From an uncultured Oribacterium sp. (lineage in GTDB: Bacteria > Bacillota > Clostridia > Lachnospirales > Lachnospiraceae), in assembly GCA_934270345.1 (NCBI GenBank), contig CAKQPT010000001.1, positions 123,177 to 187,176 on the forward strand: DNA of 64,000 nt. Direction: 5' to 3'. The notes under the pieces were generated by a model, which was given only the letters and a program-made list of their open reading frames with translations, did no database searches and was not told where the DNA came from. The translations under genes were made by a program, and so were the position numbers. Position 1 is the stretch's first letter. Each line of letters starts with the position of its first letter. Shown here piece by piece: positions 26,106 to 34,756 of the stretch.

Positions 26106-28199
26106 ATGGAGAATAATAACAACCAGGGGAACGACGGCAGAGGCTTCCGGCATTCGGGTCAGACATTTATGATTCTGATCATCGCTGCGGTCATCACCTT
26201 TTTCGTATATACGCTGATCCGTGGCGCGTTTGTCACGGGTGTGACGCAGGAGATCAGCTATACCGAGTTTGTGACGATGGTCGACAGTGATCAGGTCCAG
26301 AAGGTGGAGTGGGGCGACAGTGATATCACGATCATCCCGAAGGAGGGTGCGTCGATGCCGTCGGACAGCGCCGGAGAGTACAGTCCGTACCTGAATCAGG
26401 TGGATGTCCGCTACTATGTCGTACCGGTCGGTGCAGACGCGCAGAAGCTCGTGGACCGTATGCTCGAGCATGGGGTCGTCATCTATAAGAAGAAGCCGGA
26501 CAATTCCGGATTTATCATGGAGGCCCTCATCAGCATCGTCCTCCCGTTCGTTCTGATCTTCGTCGTCATGAATATGACCATGCGCCGCATGGGAAACGGA
26601 AACGGCGGCATCATGGGTGTCGGCAAGTCAACTGCGAAGATGTATATGCAGAAGGAGACCGGTGTCACCTTCAAGGATGTGGCCGGTGAGGACGAGGCGA
26701 AGGAGTCACTGATCGAAATCGTCGACTTCCTGCATAATCCGACGAAGTATACAGCCATCGGTGCGAAGCTCCCGAAGGGTGCCCTGCTGGTGGGCCCTCC
26801 TGGAACCGGTAAGACCTTACTTGCGAAGGCCGTGGCCGGCGAGGCACAGGTGCCGTTCTACAGTCTGTCCGGTTCGGACTTCGTCGAGATGTTCGTCGGC
26901 GTCGGTGCGAGTCGTGTGCGTGACCTGTTTAAGCAGGCGACGCAGTCGGCACCGTGCATCATCTTCATCGATGAGATTGATGCCATCGGTAAGACGAGAG
27001 ATACCCGCTTCGGTGGAAACGAGGAGCGCGAGCAGACCCTGAATCAGCTGCTGTCCGAGATGGATGGCTTCGATGCTTCGAAGGGCATCATGGTCATGGG
27101 TGCGACGAACCGTCCGGAGATCCTCGACCCGGCACTGCTGCGTCCGGGCCGTTTCGACCGTCGTATCGTCGTGGAGAAGCCGGACCTCAAGGGTCGTGTC
27201 AATATTCTGAAGGTGCATGCACGGGATGTGCAGCTGGATGATTCCGTCGATTTCAACGAGATCGCACTGGCGACCTCCGGTGCAGTCGGTGCAGACCTCG
27301 CAAACATGATGAACGAGGCAGCCATCACGGCGGTCAAGCATGGTCGTAAGAAGGTATCCCAGGCGGATCTTTTCGAGGCGGTCGAGGTCGTGCTCGTCGG
27401 TAAGGAGAAGAAGGACCGTATCCTCAGTCAGGAGGAGCGTCGTATCGTTTCCTACCATGAGGTCGGACATGCACTGGTTTCCGCGATTCAGAAGGATGCG
27501 GAGCCGGTACAGAAGATCACCATCGTACCACGTACGATGGGAGCACTCGGCTATGTGATGCAGGTACCGGAGGAAGAGAAGTATCTGAACACGAAGGCAG
27601 AGCTTCATGCGATGCTGGTGACCTTCCTGGCTGGTCGTGCAGCGGAGGAAATCGTGTTTGATACGGTGACGACCGGTGCTGCCAACGATATCGAGAAGGC
27701 GACGAAGCTGGCGCGTGCGATGGTAACGCAGTATGGTATGTCGGAGCGCTTCGGACTGATGGGCCTCGAGAGTCAGGAGTCCCTGTACCTCAATACCGGA
27801 CGGACGGTGATGAACTGTGGTGATGATACCGCGACGGCCGTCGACCAGGAGGTGATGCAGGTGCTGAAGTCCTGCTACGAGGAGGCGAAGCGTATCCTTC
27901 GTGAGAACCGTGAGGCACTGGACCAGATCGCTGCATTCCTGATCGAGCGGGAGACCATCACCGGTAAGGAATTCATGGATATCCTGCACCGGATCCAGCA
28001 TCCGGAGGAGACCGTGGCGGATACACAGGAATCGATGATCGACGTGAAGGCGGAGAAGCTGGCGCAGGATGTGCGTAAGACCGAAGAGAAGGCTTCCTTC
28101 GAAGAGGTACGTGCACGCTATGCGGCACCGGACGTGGACGGTAAAGAGGGCGCATCGGCGTCCCCGGCATCAGAGGATGCCGATACGAAACAGGTATAA
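26106..28199 (+). CDS. ftsH: ATP-dependent zinc metalloprotease FtsH
   Basis: A membrane-anchored AAA+ protease for quality control of membrane and regulatory proteins. The ATG at 26106 has GGAG 5 bases upstream; the open frame to 26055 has no site. It gives 697 residues: a short Asn/Gly-rich N-tail, TM1 (about 20-40), an extracytoplasmic domain, TM2 (about 135-155), the AAA domain with Walker A GPPGTGKT at 230-237, pore loop [14 protein letters not shown], Walker [12 protein letters not shown] and SRH region [10 protein letters not shown]. The protease domain has the zinc site H451-E452-V-G-H455, with Val where most homologues have Ala. An acidic C-terminal tail rich in Ala and Glu follows. 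Confidence 0.96.
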   Translation: MENNNNQGNDGRGFRHSGQTFMILIIAAVITFFVYTLIRGAFVTGVTQEISYTEFVTMVDSDQVQKVEWGDSDITIIPKEGASMPSDSAGEYSPYLNQVDVRYYVVPVGADAQKLVDRMLEHGVVIYKKKPDNSGFIMEALISIVLPFVLIFVVMNMTMRRMGNGNGGIMGVGKSTAKMYMQKETGVTFKDVAGEDEAKESLIEIVDFLHNPTKYTAIGAKLPKGALLVGPPGTGKTLLAKAVAGEAQVPFYSLSGSDFVEMFVGVGASRVRDLFKQATQSAPCIIFIDEIDAIGKTRDTRFGGNEEREQTLNQLLSEMDGFDASKGIMVMGATNRPEILDPALLRPGRFDRRIVVEKPDLKGRVNILKVHARDVQLDDSVDFNEIALATSGAVGADLANMMNEAAITAVKHGRKKVSQADLFEAVEVVLVGKEKKDRILSQEERRIVSYHEVGHALVSAIQKDAEPVQKITIVPRTMGALGYVMQVPEEEKYLNTKAELHAMLVTFLAGRAAEEIVFDTVTTGAANDIEKATKLARAMVTQYGMSERFGLMGLESQESLYLNTGRTVMNCGDDTATAVDQEVMQVLKSCYEEAKRILRENREALDQIAAFLIERETITGKEFMDILHRIQHPEETVADTQESMIDVKAEKLAQDVRKTEEKASFEEVRARYAAPDVDGKEGASASPASEDADTKQV

Positions 28200-28303
28200 A
28201 TGCAGAGCTGTCTGCTGGATGATCTCCGCAGACAGCTCTTTTCTCATTCATGTCCTCCGGCTTCAGGCAGCCGGTCGTGCCGTTTCATCGAGTCCCGGAT
28301 GCG

Positions 28304-28561
28304 CTACGGATCCTGCAGTGTCGGAACCTCTTCCGGATGGAAGGTGAAAATCTCCGACGGAACGACGTCGAGATAGTCGCAGAGCATGGCGACGGATTTC
28401 AGTGAAATCGGCGCGTCCGAACGCAGACGCTGCATCATGCTGCCGGAGATGCTCATATGGGCGACGAGATCGTACTGTGTCAGATTTTTTCTGTGCAATG
28501 TACGCCAGAATGGCGCGTAGGAAATCATTTTGTCATATGAACGCTTTCGCTTGGATCTCAT
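28304..28561 (-). CDS. Small Cro/C1-type HTH protein (85 aa)
   Basis: A short DNA-binding protein. The core (MISYAPFWRTLHRKNLTQYD onward) matches the compact XRE-type HTH family in which a Ser-x-x-x-x-x-x-Leu recognition helix (SISGSMMQRLRSDAPIS) is followed by LKSVAMLCDYLDVVPSEIF. The start taken at 28561 (MRSKRKRS) has AAGGA about 12 bases upstream; a second Met 11 codons later would also give a full HTH domain. The extra basic N-terminus is unusual. It is divergent from the phosphoesterase gene at 28743, with a 181-base shared upstream region, and could control it or itself. Confidence 0.75.
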   Translation of the reverse strand: MRSKRKRSYDKMISYAPFWRTLHRKNLTQYDLVAHMSISGSMMQRLRSDAPISLKSVAMLCDYLDVVPSEIFTFHPEEVPTLQDP

Positions 28562-28742
28562 GGTGGATACCGTCCTTCTTTCATTTTTTCCTGGGATTGC
28601 GTCGGAAAATAAAAGGCACATCGAACCGGTTTGAAACAGCCAGCGAGCGTGGTTTTCAGAAACAGGATTTGGCTGAGGAGAGGATATCAAACAGATAAAT
28701 AATGTTCTTTAAATTCATTATATATAACGAGGATGGGAGAGA

Positions 28743-29711
28743 ATGCTGAGGATGCTCATTATATTATTACTGCTGCTTATACCAGCCATTCTTTTAACTA
28801 TATCAAAGCACGAAAGAAGTATACTGATGCCGGAAAGATACAGCCTCTGCTCCAGCCGTATCCGACGGCCGCATCGCTTCATTTTTCTTTCGGATCTCCA
28901 TGAGGTTGAGTTCGGAAAGGACAACCAGCGCCTGCTGGAAGCGATCGACGCAGAGCATCCGGAGTTCATACTGATCGGTGGTGACTTCATCCGCTGCCAT
29001 AAGATCCGGCCATGGACCGGTCATCGGCACCAGGACAGTGTCGAGGTGAGCTGCCGCTTTCTGGAGGCCATCCGAAACCGCTACCCGACCTACTATGCCA
29101 TCGGAAACCATGAGGCACGCCTGCGGGAGAAAGCCGGAATCGTGCGTTGCACGAGTGGGGCGAAATATGATACATATATACAGGATATGGCCCGGGCAGA
29201 CTATGCACGACTTGAGGAGGCGCTGAAGGGCGTCCATGTACTGGATGATGACTGTGTGACGCTCGATGAGCTCGAGCTCAGCGGACTGACCCTGGATCTC
29301 AGCTACTTCCGGAACATGCTGACACACCCGCGAAAGCCGCTTCGGGAAGAGGAGATCCGCGCGAAGGTCGGTACGCCGGACCGAACGAAGTTTTCGATCA
29401 TGCTGCTGCATACGCCGATGTATGGGCACGAGGCCCTGCGACATGGCGAGGACCTGGTCCTCAGCGGCCACTACCATGGCGGCACGATCCGCATTCCGGG
29501 GATCGGCGCGCTGATGACGCCGCAGTTTCAGTTTTTCGTCCGGGAGTGCGCCGGCATCTTCCGGGAGGGGGAGGGCACACTGCTCATCAATCGCGGACTC
29601 GGTACACATTCGATCAACATCCGCATCAACGATAAGCCGGAGATCTCCGTGATCACACTGCTGCCGGAAGGCACCGGCCCTGCACAGGAAAAAGAATGGC
29701 ACAGGAATTAA
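28743..29711 (+). CDS. Membrane-anchored metallophosphoesterase (YkuE-like)
   Basis: A calcineurin-like phosphoesterase of 322 residues. An N-terminal hydrophobic anchor (about 2-19) precedes the metal-site motifs: SDLHE (about 50), GGDF (about 80), GNHE (about 122) and the C-terminal GHYHGG (about 240) followed by IPGIGALMTPQ. This order is the standard two-metal site. Homologues of the YkuE type act on lipid or cell-surface phosphates, but the substrate here is unknown. The last 16 bases overlap the start of scpA, so translation is coupled. Confidence 0.88.
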   Translation: MLRMLIILLLLLIPAILLTISKHERSILMPERYSLCSSRIRRPHRFIFLSDLHEVEFGKDNQRLLEAIDAEHPEFILIGGDFIRCHKIRPWTGHRHQDSVEVSCRFLEAIRNRYPTYYAIGNHEARLREKAGIVRCTSGAKYDTYIQDMARADYARLEEALKGVHVLDDDCVTLDELELSGLTLDLSYFRNMLTHPRKPLREEEIRAKVGTPDRTKFSIMLLHTPMYGHEALRHGEDLVLSGHYHGGTIRIPGIGALMTPQFQFFVRECAGIFREGEGTLLINRGLGTHSINIRINDKPEISVITLLPEGTGPAQEKEWHRN

Positions 29712-30502
29712 CATTTAAACTGGAAAAATTTGAGGGTCCGCTGGACCTGCTGCTTCATCTGATCGAGCGTGATAAGATCGACATCTTCGATATCCCGATC
29801 GTGCAGATCACGGCAGAATATATGGACTACATCACGAAGATGGAGGAGGAAGATCTCGATCTCATCTCGGATTTCCTCGTGATGGCGGCGACGCTCCTCG
29901 AAATCAAGTCGCGCATGCTGCTCCCGAAGGAGGTGGATGAGGAGACCGGTGAGGAGGTCGACCCGCGTGCGGAGCTCGTTGCCCGTCTGCTCGAGTACCG
30001 GAAGTATAAGTACATGGCAGAGCAGCTCGAAAACCAGGAGGATCAGGCAGAGCTTTACTTCTATAAGCCGCCGACGATTCCGAAGGAGGTCGAGAAGTAT
30101 GTACCGCCGATCGATCTCGATGCACTGCTGAAGGACGTGACCCTTGAACGCATGCGGAAGGTCTTCGAGGATGTCATGAAGCGGAGAGACGAGTCTGTCG
30201 ATCAGGTCCGCTCACGCTTCGGTGTGATCAAGCGGGAGAAGATCTCGCTGGAGGGCCGCATCCGCGATGTACTGAAGTATGTCCGCGGTCATCATCGCGT
30301 CTCCTTCCGGCATATGGTGGCGGAGAAAAAGGATAAGATGGAGGTCGTCGTCAGCTTTCTGGCCATCCTGGAGCTGATGAAGATGGGCCGCATCACGGCC
30401 GTACAGGAGCAGCCGTTCGGCGACCTCGATATCGCAGAGGTGGAACGCCCGGAGGGCTCGGATGACGAGCTCGACATGAAGGGACTGGAGGATTTTGACT
30501 GA
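29696..30502 (+). CDS. scpA: Segregation and condensation protein A
   Basis: The kleisin subunit of the Smc-ScpAB condensin that organises and segregates the chromosome. The 268 residues start with the family text TFKLEKFEGPLDLLLHLIER, followed by IDIFDIPIVQITAEYMDYI, and include LLEIKSRMLLPK (Smc-neck-binding helices), a charged middle and a winged-helix C-terminus (about 180-250, VVVSFLAILELMKMGRI). It overlaps the phosphoesterase gene by 16 bases and scpB by one base (TGATG). A metallophosphoesterase upstream of scpAB is a less usual neighbour. Confidence 0.96.
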   Translation: MAQELTFKLEKFEGPLDLLLHLIERDKIDIFDIPIVQITAEYMDYITKMEEEDLDLISDFLVMAATLLEIKSRMLLPKEVDEETGEEVDPRAELVARLLEYRKYKYMAEQLENQEDQAELYFYKPPTIPKEVEKYVPPIDLDALLKDVTLERMRKVFEDVMKRRDESVDQVRSRFGVIKREKISLEGRIRDVLKYVRGHHRVSFRHMVAEKKDKMEVVVSFLAILELMKMGRITAVQEQPFGDLDIAEVERPEGSDDELDMKGLEDFD

Positions 30503-31317
30503 TGGAAAAGGAAGAGCAGAAGACGAGGGCGGAGGATACGACGGTGGAAACGGCGACGCCGGCCACCCCGACAGATACCGGAACCGCAGCAGCGCAGGAG
30601 GACAATGACTCCATCGGGCTCGATGCGGAAGCACAGAAGCTGGCCGAGGAAATCGATCAGGAGTTCTCCGCGGATCTTCTTGAGGAGGAGCGCATCGTCG
30701 AGGCACTCCTGTTTACGATGGGACGCTCCGTCGGCCTCGATGAGATCGCGACAGCCCTCAACGCAGGAAAGAAGATCGCACAGGATGCGGTCGATCGACT
30801 CATCGCGAAGTATGAGGAGCGCAAGGGCGGCATGGTGATCAAGCGGCTCGAGAAGCGCTACCAGATGGCCGCGGATCCGGCATGCTATCCGGCGCTCATC
30901 CGTGTGGCGAAGCAGCCGAAGAAGCCGGTGCTGACCGACGTCGTGATGGAGACCCTGTCCATCATCGCCTACAAGCAGCCGGTCACGAAGGCGGAGATCG
31001 AGCGTATCCGTGGCGTCAGCTCGGACCATGCGGTCAACCGTCTCGTCGAATACGGACTCGCGTATGAGGTCGGCCGTCTCAATGCACCGGGTCGACCGGC
31101 CCTCTTTGCGACCACCGAGGAGTTCCTGCGCCGCTTCGGCGTGAGCTCCATCCAGGAGCTTCCGGATCTGAATCCGGAGGTCGAGGCAGAGATCAAGCAG
31201 GAGGTCCATGACGAGGTCGTGGATATCATGGGCCATGCCGAGGAGGCAGCGCCGGAAGAAGGAACGGCAGACAGCGGGGACGATACGCCGGCAGATGCCG
31301 GCAGAGGAGCACAGTGA
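30502..31317 (+). CDS. scpB: Segregation and condensation protein B
   Basis: The second Smc partner, a dimer of two winged-helix domains that binds ScpA. The 271 residues are longer than the usual 180-200. The first 50 residues are a disordered, Thr/Ala/Glu-rich extension, and the C-terminus has an acidic tail of about 30 residues. The core (about 58-215) has EALLFTMGRSVGLDEIA, LTDVVMETLSIIAYKQPVTK, then EIERIRGVSSDHAVNRLVEY and GRPALFATTEEFLRRFG, all typical. The start codon shares a base with the scpA stop. Confidence 0.95.
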   Translation: MEKEEQKTRAEDTTVETATPATPTDTGTAAAQEDNDSIGLDAEAQKLAEEIDQEFSADLLEEERIVEALLFTMGRSVGLDEIATALNAGKKIAQDAVDRLIAKYEERKGGMVIKRLEKRYQMAADPACYPALIRVAKQPKKPVLTDVVMETLSIIAYKQPVTKAEIERIRGVSSDHAVNRLVEYGLAYEVGRLNAPGRPALFATTEEFLRRFGVSSIQELPDLNPEVEAEIKQEVHDEVVDIMGHAEEAAPEEGTADSGDDTPADAGRGAQ

Positions 31318-31389
31318 GTGAACCTCGCATGTATACAGCGTACAGCTCCGCCTCAGATCAGATGAAGGCGGCTTCACAGGAAGGACAGC

Positions 31390-31830
31390 ATGATGGAAAA
31401 AACAATGCGTATCAAATATCATTCCGACGAGATCGAGAAGCTCGAGTACATCGCCGGGAAGAGCGACTGGATCGACCTCCGTGTCGCAGAGAACGTCACC
31501 CTGCAGAAGGGCGAGTTCCGCCTCATCAGCATGGGCATCTCCGTACAGGTGCCGGACGGCTACGAGATGCTGCTCGCACCGCGCAGCTCGACCTTTAAGA
31601 ACTTCGGCCTGATCCAGACGAACTCTCTCGGCATCATCGACGAGAGCTACTGCGGTGATCACGACATCATCCGGATGCCGGTGTATGCGACCCGCGATAC
31701 CGAGCTGCATGTGAACGATCGGATCTGCCAGTTCCGCATCCTCGAGCATCAGCCGCACATCGTATTTGAAGAGGTGGACGCCCTCGGTAACAAGGACCGT
31801 GGTGGCTTCGGCTCCACCGGGAAGAACTGA
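31390..31830 (+). CDS. dut: dUTP diphosphatase (trimeric dUTPase family)
   Basis: It hydrolyses dUTP to dUMP and pyrophosphate, keeping uracil out of DNA. The 146 residues hold the family motifs: APRSSTFKNFGLIQTNS (motif II and III region), GIIDESYCGD (motif III, with the catalytic Asp), RICQFRI (motif IV) and the flexible C-terminal RGGFGSTGK (motif V). The ribosome site is AGGAAGGACAGC; ATGATGG offers two adjacent starts and the first is taken. It lies 72 bases after scpB with no terminator. A dCTP deaminase is less likely because motif V is present. Confidence 0.88.
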   Translation: MMEKTMRIKYHSDEIEKLEYIAGKSDWIDLRVAENVTLQKGEFRLISMGISVQVPDGYEMLLAPRSSTFKNFGLIQTNSLGIIDESYCGDHDIIRMPVYATRDTELHVNDRICQFRILEHQPHIVFEEVDALGNKDRGGFGSTGKN

Positions 31831-31840
31831 GGTGCAGGCG

Positions 31841-32479
31841 ATGCATATGCTTAAGCCAATGAAGACGGCCGCATGGATCGGGTGCGTGGCCCTGCTGCTG
31901 ACCGGCTGCGGAAACAGGGTGGAGGAGCTCCGCCTGCAGGGCATCGATCTCGTGGAAAAAGGAAAATATGAAGAGGCCATCACGACGCTCGATGAGGCGA
32001 TGGAGCGAAGCCGCGGCCGGGTCGGTGCCGAGCAGTATGACATCCTGCTGTATAAGGCAGAAGCCGAGTACATGCTCGGTGACTATGATGCGGCCCGGAA
32101 AATCATCGAAACCCTGCGTGAGGTGAATGGAGATCAGGAGGTGTATCTCCAGTTCCAGACACAGCTCGACGCGCGACAGTACATCGAAAGCGCGACGAAG
32201 GCGCTGAATGACGGTGATATGGACGCGGCCCGCGAAAGCCTCGACCAGGCGAAGGCCGCCGGCCTCACGAATGATAAGGACTACCAGTTCGATGAGCTCG
32301 TGTACCTCGAGAAAACGGCACAGTGGACGGAGGCCTACGAGGCGGTCCAGACCTTCCTCGAAAACTATCCGGGAGATGCTGATGCGACCCGTGAGCTTGC
32401 GTTTCTTCGGACCCGGATCGATGAGCTCTCGGCGAACACGGCAGCCGGCGGCACCGGTGTCCCGTCGACGACCGGCTGA
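31841..32479 (+). CDS. TPR-repeat lipoprotein
   Basis: A 212-residue protein. The ATG at 31841 has GAGG 8-9 bases upstream; the longer frame overlaps dut. A lipoprotein signal peptide ends in LLTGC with the lipidated Cys at residue 23. The mature part is an alpha-helical tetratricopeptide array: about four repeats such as EKGKYEEAITTLDEAMERS, YDAARKIIETLREV, DMDAARESLDQAKAAG and WTEAYEAVQTFLENYPGD. It should sit on the outer face of the membrane as a scaffold. The partner is unknown. It is probably the last gene of the phosphoesterase-scpAB-dut transcript, which ends at the 32610 hairpin. Confidence 0.82.
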   Translation: MHMLKPMKTAAWIGCVALLLTGCGNRVEELRLQGIDLVEKGKYEEAITTLDEAMERSRGRVGAEQYDILLYKAEAEYMLGDYDAARKIIETLREVNGDQEVYLQFQTQLDARQYIESATKALNDGDMDAARESLDQAKAAGLTNDKDYQFDELVYLEKTAQWTEAYEAVQTFLENYPGDADATRELAFLRTRIDELSANTAAGGTGVPSTTG

Positions 32480-32609
32480 GAAGCACGCGGTCCGGCTTCG
32501 GATGTGACAGACCTCTGTCGGCACTTCCCGTGTCGGTATCTGTTGTTTTCGGGCGGATTTGCTGTGATTTTACCGAATACGGACGCAGAACATACATCGA
32601 TGTTTTACA

Positions 32610-32638
32610 GCCTGATGCTTGCATGCATCAGGCTTTTT
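32610..32638 (+). terminator. Terminator after the TPR lipoprotein gene, overlapping a promoter
   Basis: GCCTGATGC (32610-32618), loop, GCATCAGGC (32625-32633) and TTTTT. Its loop and 3' arm are also the -35 box and spacer of the next promoter. Confidence 0.88.
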
Positions 32639-32647
32639 GATTATACT
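32619..32647 (+). promoter_or_regulatory. Promoter of the aminotransferase gene, embedded in the terminator
   Basis: TTGCAT (32619-32624), 17-base spacer, TATACT (32642-32647), 44 bases before the ATG. Confidence 0.65.
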
Positions 32648-32690
32648 TTTTTTGTTTCGTTTGTGTTCACACCGTTAGGAGGATCTCGCT

Positions 32691-34034
32691 ATGAAATCAT
32701 ACACGAAGATGACGAAGGACGAGCTCGAGAAGGAGCTTCACGAGCTGAAGAAGCAGTACGAGAAGTATCAGGCGATGGAGATGAGCCTCGATATGAGCCG
32801 TGGCAAGCCATGTAAGGAACAGCTGGATCTCAGCATGGGCCTGATGGATGCACTGACCAGCGGCTGTGATATGTACTGTGCCGATGGTACCGACTGCCGT
32901 AACTACGGTGTACTCGGCGGTATCGAAGAGGCGAAGGAGCTGCTCTCTGATATGATGGAGAACAACCCGAACAACATCATCATCTATGGTAACTCTTCAC
33001 TGAATGTCATGTATGATTCCATTTCAAGATCGATGACCCACGGCGTCATGGGTTCTACACCATGGTGTAAGCTCGATAAGGTGAAGTGGCTCTGTCCGGT
33101 ACCGGGCTATGACCGTCACTTCGGGATCACCGAGTACTTCGGTATCGAGATGATCAACGTTCCGATGACACCGACCGGTCCGGATATGGATATCGTCGAG
33201 AAGCTCGTAAAGGAAGACGACGCCATCAAGGGCATCTGGTGCGTTCCGAAGTACAGTAACCCGCAGGGCTACAGCTACAGCGATGAGACCGTACGTCGTT
33301 TCGCACGTCTCCAGCCGGCTGCACGTGACTTCCGTATCTACTGGGATAACGCCTACGGTGTACATCACCTCTATGATAAGAACCAGGATTACCTCATCGA
33401 GATCCTCGCCGAGTGTAAGCGTGCGGGTAATCCGGATATGGTCTATAAGTTTGCCTCGACCTCGAAGATCACCTTCCCGGGTTCCGGCCTCGCAGCACTC
33501 GCGACGAGCTCGAACAACCTCGATGATATCCGTAACCAGATGAAGCACCAGACCATCGGTTATGATAAGGTAAATCAGCTTCGTCATGTACGTTTCTTCA
33601 AGGATATCCATGGCATGATCGAGCATATGCGCAAGCATGCCGATATTATCCGCCCGAAGTTTGAGACCGTAGAGGGCATCTTTGAGAAGGAGCTCGGGGG
33701 CTTAGGCATTGGTGAGTGGACGAAGCCGAACGGTGGTTACTTCATCAGCTTCGACACCATGCCGGGCTGTGCGAAGGCGGTCGTAGATCACTGCAAGAAG
33801 GCCGGTGTAAAGCTGACCGATGCCGGTGCGACCTTCCCGTACCACCACGATCCGGAGGATACGAATATCCGTATCGCGCCGACCTACCCGCCGGTCGATG
33901 ACCTGAAGATTGCGGCAAACCTGTTCTGCCTCTGCGTAAAGCTCTGCTCCGTAGAGAAGATTCTCTCCGAGAAGACACACCAGGCCGTCGAGGTTCTGGA
34001 TGCACCGGAGTCCGAGACGCCGGCACAGGCATAA
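32691..34034 (+). CDS. PLP-dependent aminotransferase, probable aspartate aminotransferase of the 1c-like group
   Basis: A fold-type I aminotransferase of 447 residues. It starts with a helical extension (LEKELHELKKQYEKYQAM) and the substrate-binding text LDMSRGKP. PLP-site elements are YGNSSLNVMYDSISRS (phosphate/ring), WCVPKYSNPQGYSYSD, IYWDNAYGVHHLY (the Asp that holds the pyridine N) and KFASTSKITFPGSGLA, in which the Lys forms the Schiff base. KPNGGYFISF and NIRIAPTYPP end the core. The NPQGYSYSDE version and length fit the Asp_aminotransf family (PF12897) rather than AspC. The exact substrate is inferred from the family. Confidence 0.85.
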   Translation: MKSYTKMTKDELEKELHELKKQYEKYQAMEMSLDMSRGKPCKEQLDLSMGLMDALTSGCDMYCADGTDCRNYGVLGGIEEAKELLSDMMENNPNNIIIYGNSSLNVMYDSISRSMTHGVMGSTPWCKLDKVKWLCPVPGYDRHFGITEYFGIEMINVPMTPTGPDMDIVEKLVKEDDAIKGIWCVPKYSNPQGYSYSDETVRRFARLQPAARDFRIYWDNAYGVHHLYDKNQDYLIEILAECKRAGNPDMVYKFASTSKITFPGSGLAALATSSNNLDDIRNQMKHQTIGYDKVNQLRHVRFFKDIHGMIEHMRKHADIIRPKFETVEGIFEKELGGLGIGEWTKPNGGYFISFDTMPGCAKAVVDHCKKAGVKLTDAGATFPYHHDPEDTNIRIAPTYPPVDDLKIAANLFCLCVKLCSVEKILSEKTHQAVEVLDAPESETPAQA

Positions 34035-34041
34035 ATAAAAA

Positions 34042-34095
34042 TTCCGCCGAGGGCCGTCTCAAAGGTATTCTGAGACGGCCCTCGGCGGAACTTTT
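34042..34095. terminator. Bidirectional terminator, 20-bp perfect stem
   Basis: TTCCGCCGAGGGCCGTCTCA pairs fully with 34071-34090 over a 9-base loop. A runs precede it and CTTTTT follows, so it serves the aminotransferase gene and the convergent DUF4364 gene. Confidence 0.95.
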
Positions 34096-34112
34096 TGATT
34101 ATGCCCTGTACA

Positions 34113-34631
34113 TCAGCTCAGGAGCTGCTTCATGATGCGCGCGTAGATCTCCTGATTATTGGCGGCCCACTTCGCACACATGCGCTCGGCGGAATCCTGA
34201 TCCGGAACATTGATATCGACAGAGAACAGGATGGAGCTTTCCTCCCGTACCTCCATATGCACGATATAGTTTCCGTTATCATCCTGCTCATAATCCGTAT
34301 AGTTCGAGGACTCCTGACGGAGCTTCAGCTTGTTGGCCTTCAGAAACTTGTTCATATCCTCGATCGCACCCGACGAGATATCGCTGCCGAAGAGCTCCAG
34401 CGTCTCGGAGCCCTCACGTGTGATTTCATAGCGTGTCGCATTTCGAGTCGTATGGGCGGTGATCAGGTGTGCATCCTCGAGTGCGGAAATCGCCTGCTGC
34501 AGAGTGAAGTAGGTCGTGTACTCATAATCCAGAAAGAAACCACTCAGCTGATTGTTCGTCAGCGGGTAGTTGATGGATTTCAGCAGATAGAGAATCATCA
34601 GCTTATACAGGGTTAGAGGCTCGGTAATCAT
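34113..34631 (-). CDS. DUF4364 family protein (winged-helix-like)
   Basis: A 172-residue cytoplasmic protein of a family common in Lachnospiraceae and relatives. The N-terminal half reads as a winged helix (YKLMILYLLKSINYPLTNNQ, then TLQQAISALEDAHLITAHTT and a wing ATRYEITREGSETLELF), similar to PadR/MarR-type folds. The C-terminal half is beta-rich (NYIVHMEVREESSILFSVDI) and ends in a helix. A role as a transcription factor is inferred from the fold. The ribosome site is GAAAGGGC. It is monocistronic and divergent from the DUF5717 operon, so it could control it. Confidence 0.8.
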   Translation of the reverse strand: MITEPLTLYKLMILYLLKSINYPLTNNQLSGFFLDYEYTTYFTLQQAISALEDAHLITAHTTRNATRYEITREGSETLELFGSDISSGAIEDMNKFLKANKLKLRQESSNYTDYEQDDNGNYIVHMEVREESSILFSVDINVPDQDSAERMCAKWAANNQEIYARIMKQLLS

Positions 34632-34704
34632 AAAATGCCCTTTCTATCGTTCTATGTTTCATTATAATAACAGGAAAGAGGGCGTATTTCAATGTGACGG
34701 ACCT

Positions 34705-34732
34705 TTTACACGCGGCTTTTCTGTGTTAAAAT
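34705..34732 (+). promoter_or_regulatory. Promoter of the DUF5717-DUF5716-TPR operon
   Basis: TTTACA (34705-34710), 16-base spacer, TAAAAT (34727-34732), 25 bases before the start. It lies in the 125-base divergent region shared with the DUF4364 gene. Confidence 0.65.
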
Positions 34733-34756
34733 ATACGTTCATGGAGATTTTTGATT

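Noticed and set aside
31314..31598. Short ORF overlapping the dut start (94 codons)
   Set aside because: Out of frame with dut, no ribosome site and no family similarity; a shadow of the real gene.
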